The position numbers and the translations under genes are program-made. A DNA stretch of 59,668 bases. Origin: Balamuthia mandrillaris (Eukaryota; Discosea; Longamoebia; Balamuthiidae). Shown here piece after piece: positions 34,565 through 44,825 of the stretch; within the stretch, counting starts at the first letter, position 1, and every line of letters starts with the position of its first letter. The notes beneath the pieces are model-generated. The model was not told the DNA's origin. It worked only from the letters and a program-made list of their open reading frames with translations, and ran no database searches. The stretch spans positions 25,001 through 84,668 of the forward strand of contig JAVKOQ010000226.1 of the NCBI GenBank assembly GCA_031835245.1, in the 5' to 3' direction.

Positions 34565-36001
34565 ATGGACGGCGGGGACGGGGTGGAGGCCAAGGTGCGG
34601 GAGCAGGTGGAGTTTTACCTGAGCGACAGCAACCTCAACAAGGATAAGTTCCTGCGGCCGTTGGTGGAAGGCGATCCTTCTGGCTGTACGTATCACTACC
34701 TTACTTTTTCTGTGTTCACTGAGCTCACCCCGCAAATGCATTTGTTTATTTGTATTCATCAAACCTCTTCTTCCTCTTTGATGCATGCAGTTGTGGACAT
34801 TTCCGTTCTTGCCAACTTTAACAAAATATCTAGTTTGACAAAAGATCATGGTATGGTTTTTTTTTGGTTCCGAGTGAGTGTGCTTGTTGAGGAAGTTAAC
34901 TATTCTTCGCTCTCTTAGAGTTGATTGTTCGCAGTTTGAAAGCCTCCAAGAAGTTGAAAGTGGACAAAGAAGGCAAACGTGTGAAGCGCAAGCTTCCTTT
35001 CCAGACTTACGATGAAACTCCTCGGACCGTCTATGCTGTATGCTTCACTCTGCTTCTCTACTCTGCTCTTCTCGTTTCTAGATTCTCTCTTCCCTCTTCT
35101 CTTCTCTGTTCTTTGCTTCTATTGCTTCGCTATTCTCGCTTCTCTCTCCCTGCTTGTAGTCACAACTGCTTACACTGTTTTCCACTGTATCTCTTCTCGG
35201 CGGTCTGTTTTTGTTTAAACGATAGGAAAATCTTCCCAATGGCTTTAACCATGAGACACTGAAGCAATTGTTCGAGACCGTGGGCAACGTGGCCTACGTC
35301 AGCCTTCCTCGCTTCCAACAGACGAGACAGTTCAAAGGCTTTGCTTTTGTGGAGTACGAGCAGGAGGCTGATGCCAATAAAGCTGTCCAGCAGCTGAACG
35401 CCTTTCATCCGACCAACAATCCGAAAGGGCTGCGAGTTGTGCTCAAGTATTATACTCTTTCTCTCACTCTTACTCTCTTTCTCTCTCCGCTTCTCTCTCT
35501 ATTTTTTCCCTTCCTTTTGTCGTTTGTTATCTGACGTAACAAAACCAAAGGAGTGCGTGGGCTGATATGAGGGAAAAGTTTGAGCAACAGAAGCAAGCAC
35601 AACAGGACTCTTCTTCCAACAAGCCAACCCCAGGTCAAGAAAAGAAAAGAAAAAGAGAAGATGAGAAGAAAGAGGCAGACAAGCAAAAAGAAACAGAATC
35701 CGACGAAGAGAAAGAGAAAGAAAAGGAAAAAGAGGAAACAAAAGAAGAACCGAAAAAGAAAAAGCGAAAGAAAGAAACGACAGAAAGTAATGGCAGTAAA
35801 TTGGACAAGAAAAAAGTGAAGAAAGCAGCCAAAAAGGACCTGAAGAAGGAGAAAAAGCAGAAGAAGAAACAAAAGGAAGAAGAGAAGAAAGAGGAGAAAA
35901 AGGATAAGAAGAAAAAGAAGAAGCAGCACAAAGGAGAGGAAAAGCAAGAGAAAGCCGATAAGAAGAAACAGAAAAAGAAGAAAAAGAAAGTGGCGGAATG
36001 A
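34565..36001 (+). CDS. LARP7: La-related protein, LARP7-like
   Basis: Five exons (34565-34685, 34791-34850, 34919-35037, 35226-35446, 35551-36001) give 323 residues. The La motif (about 8-85) has FYLSDSNLNKDKFL and FVDISVLANFNKISSLTKDHELIVRSL with the basic and aromatic residues that bind RNA 3' UUU-OH. The RRM (about 100-175) begins TVYAENLPNGF and includes GFAFVEYEQ. Spacing and sequence fit LARP7 better than genuine La. The last 150 residues are almost only Lys and Glu, and I see no second RRM. LARP7 proteins chaperone polymerase III RNAs such as 7SK, U6 or telomerase RNA. The RNA bound here is unknown. Confidence 0.85.
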
Positions 36002-36068
36002 AGACTTTTTATAACCACTCCTTTCTTTTCTTTTTTTATTTTTTGTTCTTTCTTTTTGATTTATACAT

Positions 36069-36577
36069 TTAATCCAGGGCTTTTGAAGAAGCAAGACCTT
36101 GTGCGTTGGATATGGCGGAATCCAATCTGCTAAGTCTGGTTTGCTCTCTTTTCTTCCTTTGCACTAACTGGAAGATGCCAAACAGTAGCACAGCCACAGC
36201 TACGAGCACCACGAGAGGCACGGTTACACCCACCGCTATAGCCACTGTATCATCATCATCATCATCAGAGTTTTTGTTGCTCACTGTGGATGAGGAGGAG
36301 GCATCGTCGGCGATACCATCTGCAGTGTAGCCATCCTCTCCGATGTCATCTGTTGGTTCGTCCATTCCTTCCACCAAAATGGAGAGATCTTGTTTTTGCA
36401 ATTAGAACAAGAAAGAAAGAAACGACAAGAAAGAAAGAAAGAAACGACAAGAAAGAAAGAAAGAAACGACAAGAAAGAAAGAAAGAAACGACAAGAAAGA
36501 AAGAAAGAAAGAACGGACGAAAGAAACGACAAGAAAGAAAGAAAGAAAGAAAGAAACGACAAGAAAGAAACGACAAG

Positions 36578-36618
<41 letters not shown>

Positions 36619-36687
36619 AAGAAAGAAAGAAAGAAAGAAAAAAGAAAGAAAGAAAGAAAGAGAGAGAGAAAGCAAGAAAGGAAGAAA

Positions 36688-36721
<34 letters not shown>

Positions 36722-38122
36722 ATGAGAGAGAAAGCAAGAAAGAAAGAAACACCAAGAAAGAATGGAGGTAAAAAGAAGAACATATTTAGGAAGAAGGAAG
36801 ACTTACCGGGATCGTAAAAGATATCCGTAGAGCCAGACAATCCCAACCTCACCGTAAACGAGGTCTGGTTGGGCTGCCCGTTAGAGCGGTTCCAACCGGA
36901 CGTGATGACGTTCAACGCCTCGAAGCCCCATCTCGAAGGTTCCTCCGGGTAAAGCTCCGTTGTGACGACCGGCGGGTGGTTGAGGGAAAAGAGCACCTGG
37001 TTGAGGCGCACTTTGAAGGTGTCGTTGTAGATGTTGAAGATGAAGGTGGCTTGGTTGTTGGCCAAGTTGGTGAGGCTGATGGAGGGAAGGAATTGGCCGG
37101 GATGGAACGGGGAGGGCATGGGTGCTATCGGATGAGAGAACTCCAACTTTTTGCAAAGAGCTTAGCCAGAAAAAAAGAAAAAGAGAAAGAGAAAGAGAAA
37201 CGACGAAAGAGAAAGAGGAAGAGGAAGAGAATAACAGAACGCACCAAAAGATCAAGCCAAAGGCTATAGTAGTCACCATCAAACGGGTCCGTTTGAGACT
37301 CGTAGTTTTGAATGTCAAATGATAGTTTGAGGGAGTTGGCGTTCACTCGGATTGTCCTTGTTGCTCCTTCGTCGTTGCTATCATGTTGGGAAATAAGAAA
37401 ACATAACACCCAACATAGCATAATACAGAAGAGAGAGAGAGAGAGAGAGAGAAGGAGAGAACGAACGTGAGGATTCGAAACTCCTCGTTTTCAGCTCCGT
37501 AGAAGCTAAGGGCGAAACGGGAAGAGGCGCCAGCAAAGCCTTCCACGCTCCCGACGTACTCTCGGTCAGAGACGACGTCGTGCGTCCACCCAGCGGTGGA
37601 CGAGTTCACCACCGTCTCGCCAAGACCCCACATACACCCATCCAATGTACCTTAGTGTTATTCATATTTTTTGTTGGTTGGTCGGTTTAAAAATATTTTC
37701 ACACTTCTGAATGAAGAACCAACGTACCAGGGTTGGGCAGGACGCCGAAAATGGAGGAGTCTTCCGAGTACCAACGACACCTGTACTCTGCTATGCTGGT
37801 CAGCTGCAGCTGGATCCAATACTCTTCAATCACGCCTCCGCTGTTGTCCTTGGGGAAGCCGCAGAACGTTGGGTTGTCTCCATCCAGGGCCACGCGAACG
37901 TAAAGCGCTGGCACTGCATGGGTGGGAAGCGAGGAAGAAAGTTACGACCTGTAAACAAAAAAAAAAGGGGGGGAAGAGAGGCAGAAAGAGAAAAGCGTTA
38001 CAGTCAATAACGGTGAGAGCTTCCTCTTCGGTGATAGGGGAGAGGGCCTGGCTGGGATTCGCCAGGAGAAGGGTGATGGCCAGGCTTCCAACCAAAAGCA
38101 AAAGGCGAGGGAGCCGCTGCAT
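36069..38122 (-). CDS. Type I membrane protein with an orphan ectodomain
   Basis: Six exons (38122-38002, 37913-37728, 37650-37467, 37377-37245, 37146-36807, 36388-36069) give 427 residues. A clear signal peptide (about 1-27, LLLLVGSLAITLLL) starts it. A single membrane helix lies at about 370-394, followed by a short basic tail beginning QRKKRE, so the protein should face outward or into the secretory lumen. The ectodomain has a few Cys, N-glycosylation sites (NSS, NRS, NQT) and beta-rich sequence, with an acidic Ser/Asp linker before the membrane. I recognise no domain. The last intron is filled by a GAAA/ACGAC minisatellite. The start of exon 5 is the least certain join. Receptor or adhesion roles are possible but unsupported. 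Confidence 0.75.
36412..36760. repeat. GAAA / AAGAAACGACAAG minisatellite in an intron
   Basis: About 350 bases of tandem GAAA units, broken regularly by CGACAA, fill the intron between the last two exons of the type I membrane protein. The motif is shared with 31880-31970. Confidence 0.9.
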
Positions 38123-38488
38123 ACTTTGGAGACCGTAAACTGGCCAGTGAGTGGCACCGGTGCGCGTGCCGCGTATAGTAGTATTAAAGGGTATTAATTA
38201 ATAAATAAATCCATCGCATCTGAAATAGATCAACAAAAGAATTCGGCCGCGGGGCCGTTCGGCTAACGGATTCGTCCCGTGAGATACCATAACCGCGAGA
38301 AACCGTTACACTTTGTCCAACAGTTAGCGGATGGAGTTGCTTTCAGTTGTCTCCTCTGTATCTCCATTCGCGTCAGCCAAGATTTGAAAATCTACGTCAC
38401 CCTATTCTGAAAAGGTAAAAGCTGACCTCACCCACATTAATGAAACGAAAAAGAAAGCAACAGAAAAGAAAGGGACCACTGAGAGAAG
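38123..38488. promoter_or_regulatory. Divergent upstream region, membrane protein / enoyl-CoA hydratase
   Basis: This 366-base region between divergent starts carries TACGTCAC at 38393-38400, the ACGTCA motif seen upstream of other genes here, about 90 bases before the hydratase start. Confidence 0.4.
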
Positions 38489-39454
38489 ATGAGAAACGTA
38501 GTGCACAGGGCGGTGCAGGTGAGAGGGAGCGAATGCGGCAAGGCCGTGGTGCTGGGCATGAACGCGGGGCGCGTCAACGCCATAAACCACACCTTCCTCG
38601 AAGACCTGGACGCCGCCCTCACTGAGATCGAAACCGACGCCCTCTACGCGGACCGCCCCGTCATCGTGGCCTCCGCCTCGCCCATCGCCTTCAGCGCCGG
38701 CCTGGACCTCAAGCACGTCTCCTCCCTCGACCGGCGGCAGTTCCATGACTTTATGACCCGCTTCGAGGAGGTATTCATGCGTCTGCTGACCTTGCCGCGA
38801 CGCACCGTGGCGGCCATCAACGGCCACGCCCTGGCTGGCGGCTACTTTGTGGGCCTGGCCTGCGATGAGAGGGTGGCCCTCGAGGGAGACTATCGCATTG
38901 GGGCCAACGAGGTGCTGGTGGGGCTTGAGTTCCCTGCCGTGTGTTATGCTATGGCGCAACCCAAGCTCTCCCCTCATGTGCTTTATGAGGTTACTATCAC
39001 TATTTTATTTCTCTGCTTCTCTGCTTCTCTGCTTCTCTGCTTCTCTGCTTCTCTATTCTCTCTTCTCAGAAACTGAACCACTTTTGTTGTCATCATCAAC
39101 GAAAGAAAGACCTTTTCAACAGGAAAATCCTACACAGTGAATGAATGCCTCCAAAACGGCTACCTACGGGCCGTCTTCCCCAAAAACGACGCCCAATCGC
39201 TGCTCCAACGGGCTACCCTCTTGGCCACCTCCGAGATGCCCCCGGAGGCCACCCGCGCGTTCGTCATGACGAAACAACGGCTGCTGGAGCCGTTCGTGGA
39301 AGAGTGGAGGGCAAAGCGAGAGGCCCTGTTGCAGCGCTTCGTGGAGACGAGGTTCAGCCCTGGCAGCCAGAAGCTGCTGCAAAGCGCTGTGGAGAAGCTT
39401 TCTGGTGGTGCTAAGACGAACACCAACAACAAAAAAGAGAACGCAAAGCTATAA
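38489..39454 (+). CDS. Enoyl-CoA hydratase/isomerase family protein
   Basis: Two exons (38489-38989, 39110-39454) give 281 residues. Crotonase-fold motifs are clear: FSAGLDLKHV forms the first oxyanion-hole strand, INGHALAGGYFVGLACD the second with the CoA-binding turn, then YRIGANEVLVGLEFP. The NE pair in the last motif matches mitochondrial delta3,delta2-enoyl-CoA isomerases (ECI1), so a role in beta-oxidation of unsaturated acyl-CoAs is plausible. Hydratase activity cannot be excluded. The second exon begins TFSTGKSYTVNECLQNGYL, the normal helix after the active site. There is no obvious targeting peptide; the last three residues AKL resemble a peroxisomal PTS1 signal, which would fit. Confidence 0.85.
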
Positions 39455-39585
39455 AACAAAACAACGAGGACGACAACAAAAATGGAGGTACACATCATAC
39501 GCCTGTGTCGCGTTCTTTCAAGATAGAGAAGGTGAGAGAGAGAGAGAGAGTGCGAATTGTTTAAAACAGATTTCATTTGTTGCTT

Positions 39586-40479
39586 TCAATAATCATCTTC
39601 ATCTTCGCTGTAGATTTCGATGTTCAACGACGCTGGCAAGTTATTAACCGAACGTATTCCTTCCTCTAATAGTATCCTGTCATCCACAAAGTGCCCTTCT
39701 CCAATGTCGTCACACTCAAGCTCGATCTCTTTTCCCCTTTCATCCTCGAACCTTGCTGATTCAACAACGAAAAAGTTGGGAGCAAAACGTGATGAGCTTA
39801 TGTCTGGGAAGACTTGCAGTGTTCCCCGACAAAAGGTTTCGTGCACTTTGAGAAACGCTGCTAGGTATCTCTCTTTACCCGCTTGCTGCAGCACAATGCG
39901 AAGGGCGTGTGGTAGTTTCAGTCTTTTCAGCACCGCCATAACATTTTGCAGATGCTCGTTTCGTTTTCTCTCCACTCTCCTACCAGTAATGCTGTTGAGG
40001 AAACGGCAGACTTGGTGCAAGGAGAACAAGCTGTTCTCCTCCACAACAGCGTTCGCGATCATTTCCAAAACTTCTGCCGGTAGGGAGGCCCCTTCCTCTT
40101 CCTCTTCCTCTTCCTCTTCCTCTTCCTCTTCCTCTTCCTCTTCCTCTTCCTCTTCCTCTTCCTCTTCCTCTTCCTCTTCCTCTTCCTCTTCCTCTTCCTC
40201 TTCCTCTTCCTCCTCCTCCATCTCCTCTATCTCTTCCTCTTCCCCTTCCTCTTCCCTCTCCTTGTCCGCCATTTCATCCAAAACCTCGTCGAAGCCTTTC
40301 ATGAAATAGTTCTCGGCCCAGTGTGGCACGTCCCCACTTGTTGCCACCACCAGCTGCAGCGCCTCCTCCAGCGGCAGGGCCTGTAGGTAACGCAGGGTTC
40401 GTCGGTCCACGGTCCCCATGCCCAGTTCTTCATCGTTCTGCATTTGATGTCGTTGTTGTCGTTGTTTGGAGGTTTGCAT
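39586..40479 (-). CDS. F-box-like protein with a poly-glutamate tract
   Basis: A single exon of 297 residues. Residues about 85-135 are an almost pure Glu run encoded by a GAGGAA hexanucleotide repeat. Directly after it, ASLPAEVLEMIANAVVEE followed by SLFSLHQVCRFLNSI has the LPxEvL...I...L..VCr.f pattern of an F-box, which would bind Skp1 of an SCF ubiquitin ligase. The rest is unrecognised, apart from a helical segment (QNVMAVLKRLKLPHALRIVL) that may bind partners. The length of the Glu tract is likely variable between strains. The F-box call is moderate. Confidence 0.65.
   Translation of the reverse strand: MQTSKQRQQRHQMQNDEELGMGTVDRRTLRYLQALPLEEALQLVVATSGDVPHWAENYFMKGFDEVLDEMADKEREEEGEEEEIEEMEEEEEEEEEEEEEEEEEEEEEEEEEEEEEEEEEEEEEEEEEEGASLPAEVLEMIANAVVEENSLFSLHQVCRFLNSITGRRVERKRNEHLQNVMAVLKRLKLPHALRIVLQQAGKERYLAAFLKVHETFCRGTLQVFPDISSSRFAPNFFVVESARFEDERGKEIELECDDIGEGHFVDDRILLEEGIRSVNNLPASLNIEIYSEDEDDY
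40092..40218. repeat. TTCCTC hexanucleotide repeat coding poly-Glu
   Basis: About 20 tandem TTCCTC units on the plus strand lie inside the F-box-like gene, where the coding strand reads GAGGAA. The repeat unit is a multiple of three, so length changes keep the frame open. Confidence 0.95.
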
Positions 40480-40670
40480 TATGTTTGGTGGTTTCGTGCA
40501 TGGTGCCAGTTGGGAACTCCTCCAACAAAAAGTTATTTTTTTTGAAAGAAAAACTTTAAGTTAATTAATATAGTATGAGCTTAATTATAGCATTGCATAA
40601 TTATAGCATTGCTTGGCAGAAGCAAAACTGGCTGAACGGGGGAGGAAACTGAAAAAGGGGAAGGGTGGGA

Positions 40671-42881
40671 ATGGCTGAACCGGAGAGCGGCGGCGGGCAC
40701 ATTCGCGGGTCGGTGCTCAGCATCTGGCGAAAGTTCTATGAGCAGAAACGAGACGAGCAAATACATGACAACAGCAAAGGACGACCAGCCATCCAAGAAG
40801 GGAAAAAAGAAGAAAAGGCAGACGCGAAAGCTAAAAGCAGCAACACCACCACCGCTTCAACTTGTTCTTCTGATGGGTACGGCTATGCCGGCCTTTCTTC
40901 TTCTTCTTCGGGCGGTGGTTACTCTGGACAAATGAGCCTGGAAACATTGTTACGGAAAAGCGAAGAAACCGAAGGGGAGGAGCAATATATAGTCCCCAAA
41001 GAGAAGCAGAAAGGGAAAGAGGAAGCGGACAAAGCGAACGCGCGAGAGTATGGAGACGCCTCAGAAGCGCTAGAGTCCACGTTGAATTACTTTGAGCAAA
41101 GAGAGAAACAACAGAAACTGCTGCAACAGCAACGAAAACAACAGCAGCAGCAACAAAACTCTTCCAATTCTACTTCTTCTTCTTCTTCTGACTCTTCTTT
41201 TTCGTTAACCTCTTCCTCTTCCTCTTCAAATACTCTCTTAACTCCAAGAAACAATAACAACAACGACGCAACCGAGCTTTTGCTCTACGACGAACCATTT
41301 GCCGAGGAAGAACCGGTAACAGAGCAAGCAGAAGAGGAGGAGGAGGAGGAAGAGGAGGAGAGCGATGAAGAACGAACGGAACGGGAGAAAGAACGAAGGG
41401 AACAAACGCGACGGTTGAAGAGTCAAGGCAGAGGAGGACCTCGTGAGCGTCGAAGTTCCATCATCAACGCGAAAGGTTACCGAGAGTTGGACGCCTCGGA
41501 CATTGATATCGTGGAGGCGCGGCCTATTGGGGAAGGCGCCTTTGGCACGGTTCATGTCGGCGTCTGGAGAGGTGCTCTCTTGGCTCTGTTTCTGTTATTC
41601 GCGTCCTTGTTGTCATCCTTTGTTTGCTTGCTCTGCTTGCTTCTTCTTCTTTCTTCCTTCTTCTTTCTTCTTTCTTTTGACGGCCATATTTACTGAACCT
41701 ATATAACAGGAGTAAAATGTGCTATTAAACAGTTATCTAACAAAGACCCAGATGGCTATATCATGGAACAATTCTACAAAGAGGCCGCCATCATGCAGTA
41801 CGGTCATCGGCTTGAACTCTTTTTTTTTTTTTTCCTTTTTCTTTTGCCACTAACCCACCCGCATAAACAAAGACAAGTCAGCTTTCATCCAAACGTGGTT
41901 CAGTTCTTTGGGGTTACCACTCTGGGAAAGAAGATGGCCATAGTAAGCGAGTTTGCGGATAAAGGCTCGGTCTACGACCTTCTCATTCGGCCCAAGGGCT
42001 CATTGCAGGTTGCTTGCAATGGAAATAAGTTTGGGCTTCGTCGCTCTTCTTTCGTTGGCCCTCAACTCAACAAGAAGGATATTATCAAGATCGTTCGTGA
42101 TGCTGCTTGTGGCATTCTTCACTGTAACTTTTCCCTCGTTTTTCTCTCCTCGTTTTTCTTTCTTTATTTCTTACTCTCGCTCTCTCTTCTCTCGTCCCTC
42201 TTTGTATTCATGCGTCCTCTGCCAAAGTACATTCAGAAGGCATAATACACAGAGACATCGCTGCCCGCAACGTATTGGTAAGTCAGCACAATGTGGGCAT
42301 GATCTCCGACTTTGGTCTCTCCCGAGTGATGAACGGCTTGGTGGATCCGTTCTCTCCGGAGGCGGCCTACAACAGCTCCGGCAAGAACATCGGTGCTGTC
42401 AAGTACATGGCCCCCGAGTCCATCATCAACAAAACATTCTCCGTCAAGAGCGATGCCTGGAGTTTCGGTGTGCTTATTCAAAACCATTGCTAAAGACGAT
42501 TCAACGTGCGAATGAGAGACTAACTTTCTTTTTTGCGTTCTTCTCTTCGTGTTAGGAGTGTTTCTTTGGGAAGTGTGTACGTTATCGATGCCGTGGCAGG
42601 GCGTTGGCATACGAGAAGCGGCGCTTGGTATCGTGAAGGAAGGATGGAAGCTGCCCATTCCAAAAGACTGCGATCCTGTCTTAGCAGAACTTATGAACAA
42701 GTATCTCTCTCTGTCTCTCTCTCTGACTCTCTCCTCCACTTGAATGTTGTTTTTCACCCGCCTTTTTGTTAGATGTTGGAGAGATGATCCAAAGGACCGG
42801 CCAGACTTTAAAGAGATCCACTCCATGCTTCGGGCCTACTACAAACGGCTGAAGAGCTTGTCCCGCATGACCACCTTCTAG
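40671..42881 (+). CDS. Protein kinase with a tyrosine-kinase-type catalytic loop
   Basis: Six exons (40671-41571, 41710-41797, 41873-42123, 42228-42467, 42556-42700, 42773-42881) give 577 residues. The first 280 are low complexity, rich in Gln, Ser and Glu. The kinase domain reads IGEGAFGTVHVGVW, CAIKQL, a FYKEAAIMQ alpha-C helix, HPNVVQFFGV, SEFADKGSVYDLL, GIIHRDIAARNVLV, ISDFGLSR, VKYMAPESI, DAWSFGVFLWEV and CWRDDPKDRPDF. HRDIAARN is the loop form of true tyrosine kinases, while other parts fit TKL kinases, so dual or tyrosine specificity is possible. Bases 42009-42074 (66 nt) could be either coding or a retained in-frame intron. Confidence 0.82.
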
Positions 42882-43092
42882 TCGCTGAGTGTTTTGTAGA
42901 GAGAGAGAGAGAGAGAGAGAGATTCAAACAAAACATTTTAAAAAACAAAGGAGGGAATGAATGTTAATTGTTATTCTCCGATGTAATTTCTAAGCGAAGT
43001 CCGCAAAAACGACTCCTCAAACACAAAAAATCAAAAAAATTAAAAAAGAAAAAATAAAAAGAAAAAAAAGTGATTTTAACAACAACGATCGG

Positions 43093-44098
43093 ATGGCAGC
43101 AAGAGGAAGCCTCATCAGCGGGCAGGCAAGGCCATCCTACGGCTGGGGACTCCTTTTGCCGCACCGCAAATTCTCGTCCAACAGCGCCACAAAACGCTCG
43201 CTCTTTGCTTCTTCTTCTCCCTTCCTCTCGCTCTCTTCCTCCTCCTCTTTGTCCTTCTACGGAAGGGCGCAACAGCACAACCCCACCACGGCCAATGTTT
43301 TGCTCGCGATCCACCACGGAAGCGTCCTGACCGGCCAACGCGCAGGCTACGCCAGCAAGCAAACGCGCGACTACGAACGGATGGAAGGGGCCTACGACTG
43401 GACGCGGCTGCGCGACCAGGTGTGGCCCGCCCAACCCGCCAAACAGGTGGAGCCCGGCGCCTACGTTCCTCCCGACGAAGGGGATGAGGACTTTGAGTAC
43501 TTCCCCGCCTTCCCGGACAAGCGAGAGCATCTGGGCGGACGGGGCACGCCCCCCAAGGCCCTTAAGATCCCCATCCCCAGGCTCCGCACTCCTCAAATAG
43601 ACGTAGCGGACGGGGGCAGCGCCCACGCCACGGGCAGCAGGAAGCACGCCAGGGCCATCGTGTGGGTCCGTCCGGGCAAGGGCAGGGTGTTTGTCAACCA
43701 GCGTCTGCTGTCGGACTACTTCCCTTCGTTGATCCATAGGCAGCACGTATTGCAGCCTTTGCTGGCTGTGGAGAGGCTGTGCGAGTTTGACATTGCTTGC
43801 CATGCGTTTGGCGGTGGTACCACTGGTTTGTTATTGTCCTCTTCTCTGTTATCTCTCCTCCTCTTCCCTCCTGTTTCCTACTGTTTTCCTTTCTTCCTTT
43901 GCTAACAACGGCGGGCTGAAAACAGGACAAGCAGGAGCGATACGGATGGCGCTTGCGAGAGCACTGGAAGCCTACGAACCCGATTTCCGGCCTGCACTCA
44001 AGAAGGCCCGCTTGTTGACAAGAGACGCAAGGATGGTCGAACGAAAGAAGACGGGCAGAGTCAAGGCCAGAAAGAGTCCTCAGTGGTCCAAGAGATAA
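43093..44098 (+). CDS. MRPS9: Mitochondrial ribosomal protein uS9m
   Basis: Two exons (43093-43825, 43926-44098) give 301 residues. The uS9 fold occupies the second half: [49 protein letters not shown] and the C-terminal [20 protein letters not shown], whose final Lys-Arg reaches the decoding site tRNA in bacterial S9. The first 85 residues are Ser/Arg-rich and poor in acids, as in a mitochondrial targeting sequence, and a further 130-residue extension is typical of mitochondrial forms. It is therefore nuclear-encoded and imported. Confidence 0.92.
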
Positions 44099-44181
44099 AT
44101 CGGTCTTCTTCCTCCATTTTGCTTTCTTTCTCTTTTTTTTACAGATACATTTTGTTTTTTTATAACTGGTAAAGAGAGGAG

Positions 44182-44227
<46 letters not shown>

Positions 44228-44482
44228 TCTCATGAAAAACATTTTTTTTAAAAAAAATAAAGAAAAAAAACAAAAGAGCAAAAACCACAAAAGCAAACAA
44301 CCAATCTTCCATCCGGTCCATTCATTCAGTCACCCAAAAAATAACAACAAACAACAAGCGGCGGCCCGTGGTGTGCACGCAGGTGCATTTTCTGGGTTTA
44401 TTTTTAGTGCATTCGTCAATCTAATCTAGACTTTTGGCGCTGTTAACATGTGACGATGTTAGTGATAAGTGAAACACAAGAG

Positions 44483-44517
<35 letters not shown>

Positions 44518-44825
44518 AAAAGGAGGGAAGACAAGTACAAACACAATGTACAAAAAAATATAGGAGTAGTGGGACCAGCCAGCAACAAGGTTGATGAAAG
44601 TTGAACAACAGAGTGAATGGTGTTGAAAGGGGGGTTCGCTTCCGCAGTGTGTTGCTTCCTTCGTTTTTTTGAGTTTGTCTGCCGCTATTTTCAAGTCGTT
44701 TTTGTTTTCCTCCTTCTCCTCCCTATAAATCCTATTCCTTTCTCCTTCTTCTCCTCATATCCTTTCCTTCTTGTATAATAATAATAACGCTGTGTTGCCT
44801 CTCTTTCTCTACGCTTCTCTTCTCT
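44099..44825. other. Intergenic region between convergent uS9m and Rac genes
   Basis: No gene is seen. GA microsatellites lie at about 44186-44222 and 44486-44512, and a T-run/A-run near-palindrome is at 44243-44259. The region should hold the 3' ends and polyadenylation signals of both genes. Confidence 0.6.

Noticed and set aside
36412-36760. CRISPR-like array
   Set aside because: The units are short simple-sequence repeats without unique spacers, and the genome is eukaryotic.
36346-36817. Open frames through the GAAA array, including a Lys/Arg-rich one on the plus strand
   Set aside because: They reflect the tandem repeat in an intron, and the flanking exons splice cleanly around it.
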